Assembly: GCF_000934755.1 (NCBI RefSeq)
Contig: NZ_KN882175.1
Location: forward strand, 148,456-212,455
Source: Desulfonatronovibrio magnus
Lineage (GTDB): Bacteria; Desulfobacterota; Desulfovibrionia; Desulfovibrionales; Desulfonatronovibrionaceae
Length of the DNA: 64,000 nucleotides
Direction of reading: 5' to 3'
A program made the translations under genes and the position numbers. Shown here one piece after another: positions 1 to 9,284 of this stretch. The notes beneath the pieces are model-generated. The model was not told where the DNA came from. It worked only from the letters and a program-made list of their open reading frames with translations, and made no database searches. The stretch's first letter is position 1. The number at the start of each line of letters is the position of its first letter.

Positions 1-9
1 AGTATCCTA

Positions 10-56
10 AAGTTACTCACAAGTTCGGTCCCGGGCCGCCCGGGTGAGGAGCTTCT
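10..56 (+). repeat. REP-like palindrome (family F1 end unit), left edge
   Basis: A palindromic unit that begins AAGTTACTCAC, has a GGTCCCGGGCCGCCCGGG core and ends GTGAGGAGCTTCT. The same unit recurs near 10558, 15240, 21149, 21375 and 62714, and inverted near 36245, 36470 and 53075. Here it stands alone at the window edge, 70 bp beyond the 3' end of the ABC ATPase gene. Confidence 0.75.
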
Positions 57-129
57 GACTTCTGATCTCTGCCCTCTGCTCAAACCCTATTCAAGATTTT
101 AACCTTCTGATGCTGCCACAAACAGGGCA

Positions 130-882
130 TTATCTGGGCACAATAAGGATTTGTCCTGCATGTTCAATAATATCAACACTTACGCCATAAACGTGCTCCA
201 CCATAGCAGGGTTAACCTCGCATCTCCAGCCATGATGGAAAACCTTACCTTCTTTAAGAAAAAGAAACTTGTCCGTAAATCTGAATGCCATATTCAAGTC
301 ATGCATAGTCATCACCGCAGCAATCTCATGCTCCTTCACCACATGGCCTATGGTGCGCATGATTTCCATCTGATTTTTCAAATCCAGACTGCTTGTAGGC
401 TCATCTAACAGAATAACAGTAGGCTCCTGGACCAGAGCCCTGGCAATGCAGACTTTTTGCAGCTCACCCCCGCTCATTTCATCAATGTGACGCAAGGCCA
501 GGTGTTGAAGCCCCATATGCCTGACAGCAGAGTCCACAATTTTCAAATCATTTTCACTTATTTTCCATTTAAGATAAGGCTTTCTGCCCAAAAGAATGGC
601 ATCAAAGGCAGTCATCCTTCCTGCTTCACTTTTCTGTGCTACATAACCGAGCCTTCTCGCTATCTCAGCCGAACTCATTCGAAAAACATCTGCATCCTCA
701 ACCATGACAGCTCCTTTGCCTGGCTTTAAGATACGGTTGACGCATTTCAAAAGTGTTGTTTTACCTACACCGTTGGGTCCTAATATGGTAAGAATTTCGC
801 CTGGTGCTACGCTAAAATCCAAATTTTCAAGCACAAGACTTTTATTATAGCCGATGCACAGATCTCTAACAGAAAGAATCAC
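130..882 (-). CDS. ABC transporter ATP-binding protein, FecE/BtuD type
   Basis: Cytoplasmic ATPase of a metal-chelate importer (siderophore, haem or cobalamin class). Seen: Walker A GPNGVGKTT at about residues 35-43, signature MSGGE at 136-140, Walker B ILLDEPTSSLD at about 157-167, and the H-loop in MTMHDLN. The length of 250 aa is normal for the family. The start is GTG, chosen because AGGAGG lies just upstream; this GTG overlaps the TGA of the permease gene by 4 bp, so the two are translationally coupled. No substrate-binding protein is visible in the window, so the substrate cannot be set. The family is clear; the ligand is not. Confidence 0.9.
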   Translation of the reverse strand: MILSVRDLCIGYNKSLVLENLDFSVAPGEILTILGPNGVGKTTLLKCVNRILKPGKGAVMVEDADVFRMSSAEIARRLGYVAQKSEAGRMTAFDAILLGRKPYLKWKISENDLKIVDSAVRHMGLQHLALRHIDEMSGGELQKVCIARALVQEPTVILLDEPTSSLDLKNQMEIMRTIGHVVKEHEIAAVMTMHDLNMAFRFTDKFLFLKEGKVFHHGWRCEVNPAMVEHVYGVSVDIIEHAGQILIVPR

Positions 883-1952
883 CTGATCCTCCTTCTGATT
901 AGCAAATATAGAAAAGTCGGTGCTCCGAGAAAAGCAGTAAGAATGGAAACCGGCAGAACATGTGGTGCAAGCATGAGCCTGGCCACTGTATCAGAAGCAA
1001 GAAGCAGAACCCCGCCAGTCAGGCATGCAGCAGGCATCAGAAACCTGTGATCATCGCCTATTATCCGCCTGACAATATGAGGACATATCAATCCCACAAA
1101 TCCAATAATGCCCAGAAATGAAACAATAGTAGCGGTAACCAGAGAAGCCACAATCATTCCTGTCATGCGCACTATCTGTACCTGCACGCCAAGACCTTTT
1201 GCTGTCTCATCACCAGCATCAATGGCATTGTAATTCCAGCGATTATATATAAAATAGAGAACTGAAAAAAAGACAACAATTGCCATAATCCTGATCTCGG
1301 TCCACCCTGCTCTCGATACATCTCCAAAGGTCCAGAACACCATGGCTGCCAGCTGAACATCATCAGCAAAATACTGCAAAAACATGGTGCCTGCTCCAAA
1401 GAGAGAGCCCAGGGCCACACCGCTGAGCACCATGACTTCAGGAGTAGCACCGCGCATTCTGGCTATAGCCACAATCACCATTGAAGCTGCCATACAGAAA
1501 AAAAAGGCAATCATTGTGGTCAAGTATGGATTGGCGATGGTTATCGCTCCTAGCTGGCTGCTCTGCATTACTCCGCTGCCCATAATCATCACAGAGAATG
1601 CGGCTCCAAATGCACCTGCCTGCGAAATACCGAGAGTAAAAGGAGAGCCGAGAGGATTGCGTAAAATGGATTGCATGGCTGCACCTGCAGCAGCCAGACC
1701 TGCTCCTGCCAGAAAGGCTGCCAGAGCATGTGGAAGACGAATATTTAAAACAATGACGTTATATCTGCTGTCATGAGACTGCCCCAAAAGTGCTTTGACA
1801 ACATCCCAGGCAGGAATTCTTACCGCACCAAACGAAATGGCAAGAATAAAAAAAAAGCCTGTCAAAAACAGCAGCAGAATTAGAAAAAAAACCTTACGGC
1901 CTATATATGTTTTGTATTCAAAGGGGATTTGACCATCATCAAAATGTGACAT
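879..1952 (-). CDS. FecCD/BtuC-family ABC permease
   Basis: Inner-membrane permease that pairs with the ATPase encoded right after it. The 357-aa protein is strongly hydrophobic, with about nine to ten predicted membrane spans, and an N-terminal cytoplasmic stretch of about 20 residues. Around residues 88-118 it has the family block with QSILRNPLGSP and LGISQAGA; GLICPHIVRR near residue 285 is the conserved coupling-helix region that contacts the ATPase. The family moves iron-siderophores, haem, cobalamin or other metal chelates. I see no riboswitch or Fur-like box upstream that would narrow the ligand. Confidence 0.9.
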   Translation of the reverse strand: MSHFDDGQIPFEYKTYIGRKVFFLILLLFLTGFFFILAISFGAVRIPAWDVVKALLGQSHDSRYNVIVLNIRLPHALAAFLAGAGLAAAGAAMQSILRNPLGSPFTLGISQAGAFGAAFSVMIMGSGVMQSSQLGAITIANPYLTTMIAFFFCMAASMVIVAIARMRGATPEVMVLSGVALGSLFGAGTMFLQYFADDVQLAAMVFWTFGDVSRAGWTEIRIMAIVVFFSVLYFIYNRWNYNAIDAGDETAKGLGVQVQIVRMTGMIVASLVTATIVSFLGIIGFVGLICPHIVRRIIGDDHRFLMPAACLTGGVLLLASDTVARLMLAPHVLPVSILTAFLGAPTFLYLLIRRRIR

Positions 1953-2622
1953 GGATGGTCAGTTATATTATGTGGGAATTAATGTCAAAATGAAAACAAA
2001 AAAAACATCTTTGTAACACGCAGAGCCAGCTTTATATTACTTACCGTGCCTGAAATACTTCAAGACCGAGCACCTGCGCTTCTTTTCTCAAGCCCGAGTA
2101 ACTGAAATCGCATGGAGGATGCAGACTCCACTTATCAAGGCAGTTTCTCACAGGTTTGGTCCCGAAAGTCTAAATGAGGCACTGCCAAAAGACAATATTC
2201 AACAAAAAAATTATATATTATTAAAATTAAATCGCAAAATAGAAAAATATTTTTAGAGCAATATTGACATTAAAAGCATTTATAATCTAAGCTTTGCAAG
2301 TTGTACCTAGTACTTCAGGCAATTATATCGCCTGATAAAAAATAAGGCAGCCAGCACCCTTAACCCTTTTGGAAAAAAGCCATATGCCGAAGCCTGGGAC
2401 AGTCCGGAACTCACTTAACATTAATTAAAACATAAGCGAGGTTTGATTAGAACCATGGACCTTCCGAGTAGTTGTGCTCTGAAAAAAACAATAAACGCTA
2501 TTACTTCAATTCATAAAGTTGTAATCAACTGTCATCAAATCCGGTTCCATCGGATTCCAGCCTAAATTCATAAGTGGTCTGGTTTCCTTATGCCGCGATT
2601 TGAGGCAGAAAGGAGGCAGACA
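1953..2622. other. 670-bp intergenic region with a degenerate F1 remnant
   Basis: Lies between the divergent ABC operon and mgtE. The stretch 2110-2168 is a worn copy of the F1 repeat (GGAGGATGCAGACTCCACTT, then CAGTTTCTCACAGGTTTGGT). The rest is AT-rich. I looked for a cobalamin riboswitch or an M-box here and found no convincing conserved core on either strand. Confidence 0.5.
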
Positions 2623-4056
2623 ATGATCGATAAAATTCTTCTCGAAGAACAGGATTTTTTAAATGCTGCACTTGAAGGCGACAATTCCAGCCGAAAACTT
2701 CTCATCGCCAAACTGGACGAATATCTTCATTCAAGCAATCATGAGATAATTCGCGATTTTTTCATGCGCCTGCACCCGGCTGACTCAGCCCAGGTTATTG
2801 AATTTTTCTCCCCTGAAAAGGCATGCGCTTTGATCAAATTTCTTGATATCGAAGATCAGGCCAGAATATTCAATTATCTGCCTGCCAACTTTGAGGCTAG
2901 AATGGCCAAAGTATTGGGCAGAAGAGATCTTGCCAAAATTGTCAGTGCCATGTCCCATGATGAACGGGCAGACCTTTTTAACAGGCTTTCTCCCGAACAA
3001 CAGGAGGAAATACTTCCAGCCCTGGCTCAAGCAGAGAGAGAAGACATTCGCAAACTTTCATCCTATGCAGAAAATACTGCAGGTGCGGTCATGACTTCAG
3101 ACTATTGCGCCCTGCAACCAGACATCTCAGCCAGCCAGGCCATTGACAAACTTAGAAGGGAGGCCCCTGACAAAGAAACCATTTATCAGTCTTTTGTCAT
3201 TGATAAGGACAGAAGGCTGCTTGGGGTTGTGTCTTTGCGTGAGTTGCTCGTTGCTTCTCCTTCAGTGAAAGTTAAGGACATTATGAATGCCCAGCCGATT
3301 TTTGGAAGTGTTAATGATGAAGCAGAAGAAATTGCGGAAACCATGTCTAAGTATGACCTTCTGGCCATGCCCATCATCAATGGCAACGATAAGCTTGTGG
3401 GTATTGTTACCTTTGATGATGTGCATGATATTATTGAGGAAGAGGCAACTGAAGATTTTCATAAGATGGGCTCCATATCAGGACACGGAGAAAGTATAAC
3501 CGGTGTGAACTTTCTTCAGATAAGCCCCTGGCTTTTGATCCAGAAAAGGCTGCCATGGCTCATAGCTTTGGTATTTGTCAATCTTTTGTCCGGTGCTGGC
3601 ATTGCATTTTATGAAGACACCATTCAGGCCGTAGTAGCTCTGGTTTTTTTTCTGCCTCTGCTTATTGCCAGTGGCGGAAACGCCGGGGCTCAGTCAGCCA
3701 CTTTGATGGTCAGGGCCATTGCTACCGGCGATGTTCATGCCAAGGACTGGATGAGGCTCTTAGGGCGTGAAGTTGGAATAGCGCTCATCCTCGGTGGGGG
3801 TATGGCACTGGCTGTTTCACTTATAGGTGTATATCGGGGCGGTCCTGAAGTGGCCATAGTTGTAGCATTGACCATGCTGGCTGTAGTAATTTTCGGAAGT
3901 CTTGTAGGATGTCTGCTGCCCTTTTTACTGACCCGATTTAAAATGGACCCGGCGACTGCCAGCGCCCCTCTCATTACTTCCATTGCTGATGTGGGTGGCA
4001 TTCTTATTTATTTCAGCATTGCTACCTGGATTCTGAATATCCATGCCCCGGTCTGA
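2623..4056 (+). CDS. mgtE: Magnesium transporter MgtE
   Basis: Inner-membrane Mg2+ channel/transporter. Domain order: a helical MgtE N-domain (about 25-125) with repeated ADLFNRLSPEQ-type motifs, two CBS domains (about 130-250) that sense intracellular Mg2+ in this family, then five membrane spans (about 280-477) with the hallmark GGNAGAQSATLMVRAIATGD. An ATG 33 bp upstream is possible, but the ATG at 2623 has AGGAGG six bases before it, giving 477 aa. It appears to be a single-gene unit. No M-box was recognised in the 5' region. Confidence 0.95.
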   Translation: MIDKILLEEQDFLNAALEGDNSSRKLLIAKLDEYLHSSNHEIIRDFFMRLHPADSAQVIEFFSPEKACALIKFLDIEDQARIFNYLPANFEARMAKVLGRRDLAKIVSAMSHDERADLFNRLSPEQQEEILPALAQAEREDIRKLSSYAENTAGAVMTSDYCALQPDISASQAIDKLRREAPDKETIYQSFVIDKDRRLLGVVSLRELLVASPSVKVKDIMNAQPIFGSVNDEAEEIAETMSKYDLLAMPIINGNDKLVGIVTFDDVHDIIEEEATEDFHKMGSISGHGESITGVNFLQISPWLLIQKRLPWLIALVFVNLLSGAGIAFYEDTIQAVVALVFFLPLLIASGGNAGAQSATLMVRAIATGDVHAKDWMRLLGREVGIALILGGGMALAVSLIGVYRGGPEVAIVVALTMLAVVIFGSLVGCLLPFLLTRFKMDPATASAPLITSIADVGGILIYFSIATWILNIHAPV

Positions 4057-4190
4057 GTGCCGGCAAGGCTGTATTTTAACTCTTGCGACTAAAAAATGAT
4101 TTTTTTCAATCAAGCATCAGAAATCACGACGAAAAAAGAACCGACTCCCTGAGCCCAAATATAGACAGGCTGCTGAAGTGTTGATTCGGG

Positions 4191-4562
4191 CGCTTAGTGG
4201 AAATCTAAAGCAAACATGCTGGTCGTTACGGCAATTTTAAGTGGAGCTTGCATCCTGCTGGCTTTTTTTTAAAAAAGGCCTGCTGGAAGCAGGCCCCACT
4301 TTACAAAGACTTAACAAACAGCTGCCCCGAAGGTGCCACTTTTTCCTTGCAGGGTCGCGGTAGAAGCATAGTAACTTACTGTTTCAATCCTGTAGAAAAA
4401 AACAAGAAAGTTTTTTAACCATAGAAAGAGCAATGATGCCCAAGATCCTTATTTTTCATTCTTCAGCCTTGGGCCTTAAATCTTTACCCTGAAAAAGTGC
4501 GGTTCTCGTTCCAACTCAAAAATCTTTGTTAAAAATTGGTTGTGAGCACAGCCCGGATTAGT
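4191..4562 (+). repeat. Dispersed repeat F4, long copy 1
   Basis: About 370 bp, closely similar to 58731-59092. Shared landmarks are CGCTTAGTGGAAAT, ACATGCTGGTCGTTACGGCA, GGAAGCAGGCCCCACTTTAC, AAACAGCTGCCCCGAAGG, GTTTCAATCCTGTAGAAAA and TTGGGTTGTG...CACAGCCC. Shorter 3' parts recur at 9101-9280 and 29488-29640. It holds no open frame of interest. Confidence 0.8.
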
Positions 4563-4595
4563 GCCGGTCAAGCTCAAATTAGCCATTCTTAATAT

Positions 4596-4625
4596 TTGAC
4601 ATAAAATCATAAAATAGGATATTAT
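4596..4625 (+). promoter_or_regulatory. Predicted sigma-70 promoter of the TAXI receptor gene
   Basis: TTGACA at 4596-4601, an 18-bp spacer and TATTAT at 4620-4625. It lies just 3' of repeat F4 and about 75 bp before the receptor start codon, in an AT-rich stretch. Inferred from consensus match only. Confidence 0.5.
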
Positions 4626-4700
4626 AGGTAAATATGGTAAAGGACCTCTATTATACATTAATTATCAAACCAATTCTTTATCTCAGGAGGTAGGTTGATC

Positions 4701-5660
4701 ATGTTTACGAAAAAAATTTTTATTGCCCTGGCTGTCATTACCATGATGGCTGTGTCTGCTCCTCAGGCCAAAGCCAAACAGGACATCCTCTTTGGTGGTG
4801 CTTCCATAGTGGGAGTATATTATCAGGTAGCTCTCCAGATCAGTAACATCATGAACAGACACCAAGGCAGTGATTACAACTACATTGGCCGCCCAACCGG
4901 TGGCTCAGTGTTCAACATCAATGCTCTGGAACGAGGTGCTTTTGATTTTGGTGTTGCGCAGTCCGACCGCAACTGGCAGGCCTATAATGGAGCAGCTGAA
5001 TGGGATGGCAAGCCCATCAAGTCACTGCGCAGTGTATTCAGCATGCATCCTGAAACAGTAATGCTCGTGGCAAGACAGGATAGCAACATCAACAAGGTTG
5101 AAGACATTAAGGGCAAGAGAGTGAATATCGGCAACCCTGGTTCTGGACAGCGCGGCAATGCAATGGACGTACTGCGCATTTACGGCATTGATCCGGGTTC
5201 TGATTTCAGGGCTGAAGGCCTTCAGCATCATGAAGCAGCCAGAGCTCTGGTTGACCGCAATATTGACGCTTTCTTCTACACCATTGGCAACCCCAGCGCT
5301 GCCATTGAAGAACCCGCAACTTCAGTTGACATAAACATGGTTCACATCAATTCCCCTGGCATCAAAGAAATGGTCGCTGAAAGACCATATTACATCATGA
5401 CCAGCATTCCGGGCGGTACTTACAGAGGCATTGACGAAGACATCGAAACCTATGCTGTGACTGCCACAGTTGTAACCAATGAAAACGTTCCTGACCAGGT
5501 TGTTTACGATATGGTCAAAACTGTATTCGAAAACTTGGACGAACTTAAAGGCTCTCACGCAGCTTTTCGTAATCTCAATGTAGAAGAAATGCTCCAGGGT
5601 CTGTCTGCACCACTTCACCCAGGTGCTGAAAAGTATTATAAAGAACAAGGCTGGATGTAG
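4701..5660 (+). CDS. TAXI-family TRAP transporter solute-binding protein
   Basis: Periplasmic substrate receptor of a TRAP transporter. It has a Sec signal peptide (MFTKKIFIALAV..., cleavage likely after QAKA), then the TAXI fold starting at ILFGGASIVGVYYQVA with GSVFNINALERGAFDFGVAQSD and GNPGSGQRGN typical of glutamate/dicarboxylate-type TAXI receptors. The 319-aa length is normal. An upstream in-frame TTG (4695) was rejected: AGGAGG at 4685-4690 is better spaced for the ATG at 4701. A terminator follows immediately, then the fused permease gene, so receptor and permease form one transport system. The ligand is unknown. Confidence 0.93.
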   Translation: MFTKKIFIALAVITMMAVSAPQAKAKQDILFGGASIVGVYYQVALQISNIMNRHQGSDYNYIGRPTGGSVFNINALERGAFDFGVAQSDRNWQAYNGAAEWDGKPIKSLRSVFSMHPETVMLVARQDSNINKVEDIKGKRVNIGNPGSGQRGNAMDVLRIYGIDPGSDFRAEGLQHHEAARALVDRNIDAFFYTIGNPSAAIEEPATSVDINMVHINSPGIKEMVAERPYYIMTSIPGGTYRGIDEDIETYAVTATVVTNENVPDQVVYDMVKTVFENLDELKGSHAAFRNLNVEEMLQGLSAPLHPGAEKYYKEQGWM

Positions 5661-5670
5661 CTTATACTGC

Positions 5671-5704
5671 AACCGGTGTCCGATAACCGGACACCGGTTT
5701 TTTT
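5671..5704 (+). terminator. Strong intrinsic terminator between receptor and permease genes
   Basis: Perfect 12-bp stem (AACCGGTGTCCG with its complement), ATAA-C loop, then a seven-T run. It begins 10 bp after the receptor stop codon. The remaining 280 bp to the permease gene hold no other feature that I recognise. The placement would let the receptor be made in excess over the permease. Confidence 0.92.
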
Positions 5705-5983
5705 AATATTAACAGTGTGAAAAAGTCCTTATCAGGCAGGCTGTTAAGGGCAAAATCAAAATTCATTTCATAGGCAGGTCCGACTGTTTTATACTTGAAT
5801 TTACACGATACATTTTACTGTTGATGATTCAGGGGAATAAATTCTGGCTGACTGCAGGAAAACTGCTCCCAAATCCTGAGTCCCACCTCTAAAGTAATGT
5901 TCAGGTGCATGATTTTCATATAATAACTCTTCACTGGATAAATCATCCCATCATGACAATTCACATTATACTCAGAGATACCC

Positions 5984-8200
5984 ATGCAAGAAAAATTAGA
6001 TAAACAAGACAGCACTGAGCCGGAAAGCATAGTTGACAAAGATGATTCCGTAAAAAAAGCAGCCCAGGACCTGGTGGTAATGACCGAGGCCGGGGCAAGA
6101 AACCCCCGAAGTGTTGTAGCCAGATATATAATTGTTGCTATCTGTCTGGCCTGGTCCGGTTTCCAGCTTATGATCGCATTCGACCCTATCAATTCCCAGA
6201 TTGCCCGTGCCTGGCATCTGGCATTTGCCATGACTCTGGCCTTTCTGGCATTTCCTGCCTACAAACAGGAATCCAAGCCAATATGGGTTAACTGGACCCA
6301 CAAAGTAATCCCCATTCTTTCCCGTCGGACCATAAGAAAGTACATTCCCGTCTATGACTGGATATTCGCAATTCTTGGTGCCGCCTCAGCCCTATATATA
6401 TGGTGGGACTATGAAAACCTGATTTATCGTCAGGGAATGCCCAACCAGACTGACATTATTATGGGGGTCTTGCTTATTATTCTTCTTCTGGAAGCAGCCA
6501 GGAGGACCCTGGGGCCGGCTTTGACCATTCTGGCCGCTCTTTTTCTGGCCTATAACTTTGTCGGACCATATCTGCCTGCTATGCTCAGACATCGCGGACT
6601 GCCTCTGGACTTCATTATCAGCGACATGTATCTGACCACAACAGGTATATTTGGAGTACCTCTTGGTGTTTCCACCAGTTTTGTATTTTTGTTCGTACTT
6701 TTCGGCTCTCTACTTGATAAGGCCGGTGGAGGAAAATATTTCATTGATGTGGCCTTTTCCGCCCTTGGCACTTACCGCGGGGGGCCTGCCAAGGCTGCGG
6801 TCATGGCTTCGGGACTTACCGGCATTGTTTCCGGCTCCTCCATTGCCAATACAGTTACTACCGGCACATTCACCATCCCTTTGATGAAAAAAGTAGGGTT
6901 TCCCGCTCACAAGGCAGGGGCTGTGGAAGTGGCATCATCTGTTAATGGGCAGCTAATGCCGCCCATCATGGGTGCAGCAGCATTCATCATGGCTGAAATT
7001 ATCGGCATACCCTACTTAGACGTTGTCAGGGCAGCCCTTTTTCCTGCTCTGATTTCTTATCTGGCGCTTTTGTATGTTGTGCATATTGAAGCATTAAAAA
7101 TGGGTGTCAAGGCCATTCCTCGCCTTGACCTCCCGAAATTCTGGAAGACCACCCTGAGAGGTTGTCACTTTCTAATACCCCTTGCCATTCTGATAATCTA
7201 CCTCGTGGTCCTCAGACGATCCCCTGTTGCTTCTGCTCTTTTTGCAGTGCAGAGCCTGATGATCATAATGATTATCCAGCGCCCAATGATCGCTTTTATT
7301 TCTCTGGGGTATCACCGCAGACTCGGGACCCTGGATCCCAACCTCAATCTCAAGCGCTTTATTCTTCATGCCTTTTTTGAAGGTCTCAAAGATCTCTGGG
7401 AAGGCTTGATTGCTGGAGCCAGAAATATGATTTCCGTAGGAATAGCTACTGCTACTGCGGGAATAATTGTTGGTGTAGTAACTATTACGGGTCTGGTTAG
7501 CAGGTTTGTCAATATCATTGATATTGTTTCCATGGGTAATGTTACACTGATGCTGGTTTTTACAGCCATGACCAGCCTCATCCTGGGCATGGGCATGCCC
7601 ACTACAGCCAACTACATTATCATGGCCACGCTGACGGCCCCGGTCATCCTCACTCTCGGTGCTGACGCCGGACTGATACTCCCAATTATCGCCATCCATC
7701 TATTTGTTTTTTATTTTGGAATTATGGCAGATGTTACTCCTCCAGTTGGCCTGGCCTCTTACGCTGGAGCTGCAATTTCCAGATCTGATCCAATAAAAAC
7801 TGGTGTTCAGGCTTTTTATTACAGCCTGAGAATAATGATTCTTCCCTTTATCTTTTTGTTTAACACGGAACTGCTCATGATAAGCGGGGTAACAGCAGAC
7901 GGGCATGCCATCTGGATAGATAACTATCTCCACATCAGCTGGATTTTCTTTTCAGGGCTCATAGCCATGTTTGCTTTTGCTTCTGCGCTGCAGGGCTTTC
8001 TTGTGACCAAATGTTCATGGTTTACACGCCTCATTTTATTGGTTAGTTGTTTGACCGTTTTCAGGCCAGGTATATTAGAGTCATATGTTTTTATGGGGCG
8101 AATAGGTTTACAGATAATCGGTGTGGCAGTCTTTTTCTCGATATTCTTTATTCAGAAATATAATTATAATAGAAGAAAGCATCTATTACAGAAAAGTTAG
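5984..8200 (+). CDS. TRAP transporter fused permease (4TM-12TM, DctQM type)
   Basis: Inner-membrane permease that carries the small (DctQ-like, about residues 45-190) and large (DctM-like, about 200-640) subunits in one chain, as is usual for TAXI systems. Key stretches: GGGKYFIDVAFSALGTYRGGPAKAAV, SGLTGIVSGSSIANTVTTG and the repeat-like GMGMPTTANYIIMATLTAP. The tail of about 100 residues adds further hydrophobic spans. The cytoplasmic N-terminus (about 45 residues) is charged and polar. It works with the TAXI receptor upstream and ends 17 bp before uspA. Transport is expected to be driven by a Na+ or H+ gradient, from family knowledge. Confidence 0.93.
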   Translation: MQEKLDKQDSTEPESIVDKDDSVKKAAQDLVVMTEAGARNPRSVVARYIIVAICLAWSGFQLMIAFDPINSQIARAWHLAFAMTLAFLAFPAYKQESKPIWVNWTHKVIPILSRRTIRKYIPVYDWIFAILGAASALYIWWDYENLIYRQGMPNQTDIIMGVLLIILLLEAARRTLGPALTILAALFLAYNFVGPYLPAMLRHRGLPLDFIISDMYLTTTGIFGVPLGVSTSFVFLFVLFGSLLDKAGGGKYFIDVAFSALGTYRGGPAKAAVMASGLTGIVSGSSIANTVTTGTFTIPLMKKVGFPAHKAGAVEVASSVNGQLMPPIMGAAAFIMAEIIGIPYLDVVRAALFPALISYLALLYVVHIEALKMGVKAIPRLDLPKFWKTTLRGCHFLIPLAILIIYLVVLRRSPVASALFAVQSLMIIMIIQRPMIAFISLGYHRRLGTLDPNLNLKRFILHAFFEGLKDLWEGLIAGARNMISVGIATATAGIIVGVVTITGLVSRFVNIIDIVSMGNVTLMLVFTAMTSLILGMGMPTTANYIIMATLTAPVILTLGADAGLILPIIAIHLFVFYFGIMADVTPPVGLASYAGAAISRSDPIKTGVQAFYYSLRIMILPFIFLFNTELLMISGVTADGHAIWIDNYLHISWIFFSGLIAMFAFASALQGFLVTKCSWFTRLILLVSCLTVFRPGILESYVFMGRIGLQIIGVAVFFSIFFIQKYNYNRRKHLLQKS

Positions 8201-8217
8201 AACCGGAGGCAAACTAA

Positions 8218-8691
8218 ATGTTTAAACACATCCTGATTCCCATTGACCTGCAAGAGGAAGATGAACGTCCGCGTACCCTGGCCCTTCACAAGGCTATTGA
8301 GCTTTGCCGGGTTTATGATGCCCAGCTGCATGTGCTCACAGTTGTACCTGATGTAGGCATGCCCATCGTAGGTTATTACTTTCCAACAGAAACAGAAGAT
8401 AAAATTGTTCAAGAATCGGAACGTTTTCTTCATGAACTTATCAATCTGCACATCCCTGATGACATTGAGGTTCAACACCTGGTTGCCCAGGGAACAGTTT
8501 ACAAACGCATTCTTAAAATGGCGGACAAAGTAAATGCAGACTTGATCATCATGCCCGCCCAGCAAATGAAACTGCAGGATTACCTCATAGGCTCCAACGC
8601 TTCAAGGGTAGTTCGCTATTCCAAATGCTCAGTACTTGTGGTAAGATCAGACTTTGATGATAGTTTTGTATGCATAAGTTGCGAAAAGTAA
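8218..8691 (+). CDS. UspA-family universal stress protein
   Basis: Small cytoplasmic protein of 157 aa with the Usp fold: FKHILIPIDL at the start, a central beta strand QLHVLTVVPD and the C-terminal SNASRVVRYSKCSVLVVR. The usual ATP motif (G-x2-G-x9-G-S/T) is only partly kept: IGSNA is present but the first glycines are replaced by PAQQMKLQ, so nucleotide binding is uncertain. RBS GGAGG precedes the ATG. It is 17 bp behind the TRAP permease; Usp genes often ride with TRAP operons, sometimes as regulatory partners, so a link with the transporter is likely. Confidence 0.88.
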   Translation: MFKHILIPIDLQEEDERPRTLALHKAIELCRVYDAQLHVLTVVPDVGMPIVGYYFPTETEDKIVQESERFLHELINLHIPDDIEVQHLVAQGTVYKRILKMADKVNADLIIMPAQQMKLQDYLIGSNASRVVRYSKCSVLVVRSDFDDSFVCISCEK

Positions 8692-8998
8692 GCAACTTGA
8701 GAATTGAAAGTTATTTGTGAATTATTCCTGAAACAATGTCAAAAAATAAATTAAAGTTGAACCGCTATGGCGCTAAGGACTCAAAGCCAAAGACAGTGTA
8801 GAGGGTATTTTTTTGAAAACCGGCATTGTTTTCCAAAAAATCTGCCTTTTTGGTTAAATTTCCCATTTAACTAAGCGGGTTTAACTGGATTCCCCGGCAA
8901 ATGAAAACTTCTTTCTTACTTTGCGTACTTTGCCTGCCCGGTTAAACAACGCTGAAAGCGTTCCTGCGCAGCAGGGTTTAACTTGGAGTTTAGAGTTC

Positions 8999-9048
8999 GC
9001 CCGGTTGAATAGGCCTACAGTCTCATGCAAAGCCTTATTCAACCGGGC
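8999..9048. repeat. Inverted repeat GCCCGGTTGAATA / TATTCAACCGGGC
   Basis: Arms at 8999-9014 and 9032-9048 pair over about 16 bases with one bulge, separated by 17 bases. There is no T-run, so it is not a standard terminator. It sits in a gene-free stretch (8692-9284) that also has several GGTTTAAC/GTTAAAC-type words near 8853-8992 and ends in an F4 copy. Confidence 0.6.
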
Positions 9049-9100
9049 AAATCTTATAACGGACGGTTAAAATATCTATTTTGAGATTCCACGAGAAACT

Positions 9101-9280
9101 CGAGTTAGTAACTTGCTGTTTCAATCCTGTAGAAAAAACAAGAAAGTTTTTTCACCTTGAAATAGCAATGACGCCCAAGCTCCTTATTCTTCAGCCTTCA
9201 ATCTTCAGTCTTCAGTCTGAAAAGTACGGTTATCGCCCCAACTTAACGGTCCTTGTTTAAATTGGGTTGTGGGCACAGCA
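9101..9280 (+). repeat. Dispersed repeat F4, short copy
   Basis: Shares GTTTCAATCCTGTAGAAAA, CAAGAAAG, AGCAATGA-GCCCA, CTTCAGCCTTCA, GTACGGTTATCGCCCCAACTT and AAATTGGGTTGTGGGCACAGC with 4390-4562 and 58940-59092. The 5' half of the long form is missing. It abuts the 3' end of the FlgO-like gene. Confidence 0.75.
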
Positions 9281-9284
9281 CTCA

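Noticed and set aside
1384-1776. 130-codon plus-strand frame
   Set aside because: Antisense to the FecCD permease, with low-complexity Ala/Pro content expected from a membrane protein's opposite strand.
2265-2290. TTGACA...TATAAT-like pair upstream of mgtE
   Set aside because: The spacing is only about 11 bp, too short for a sigma-70 promoter.
1953-2622. Possible cobalamin riboswitch (for the BtuC/FecCD operon) or M-box (for mgtE)
   Set aside because: The conserved aptamer words of neither class were found on either strand.
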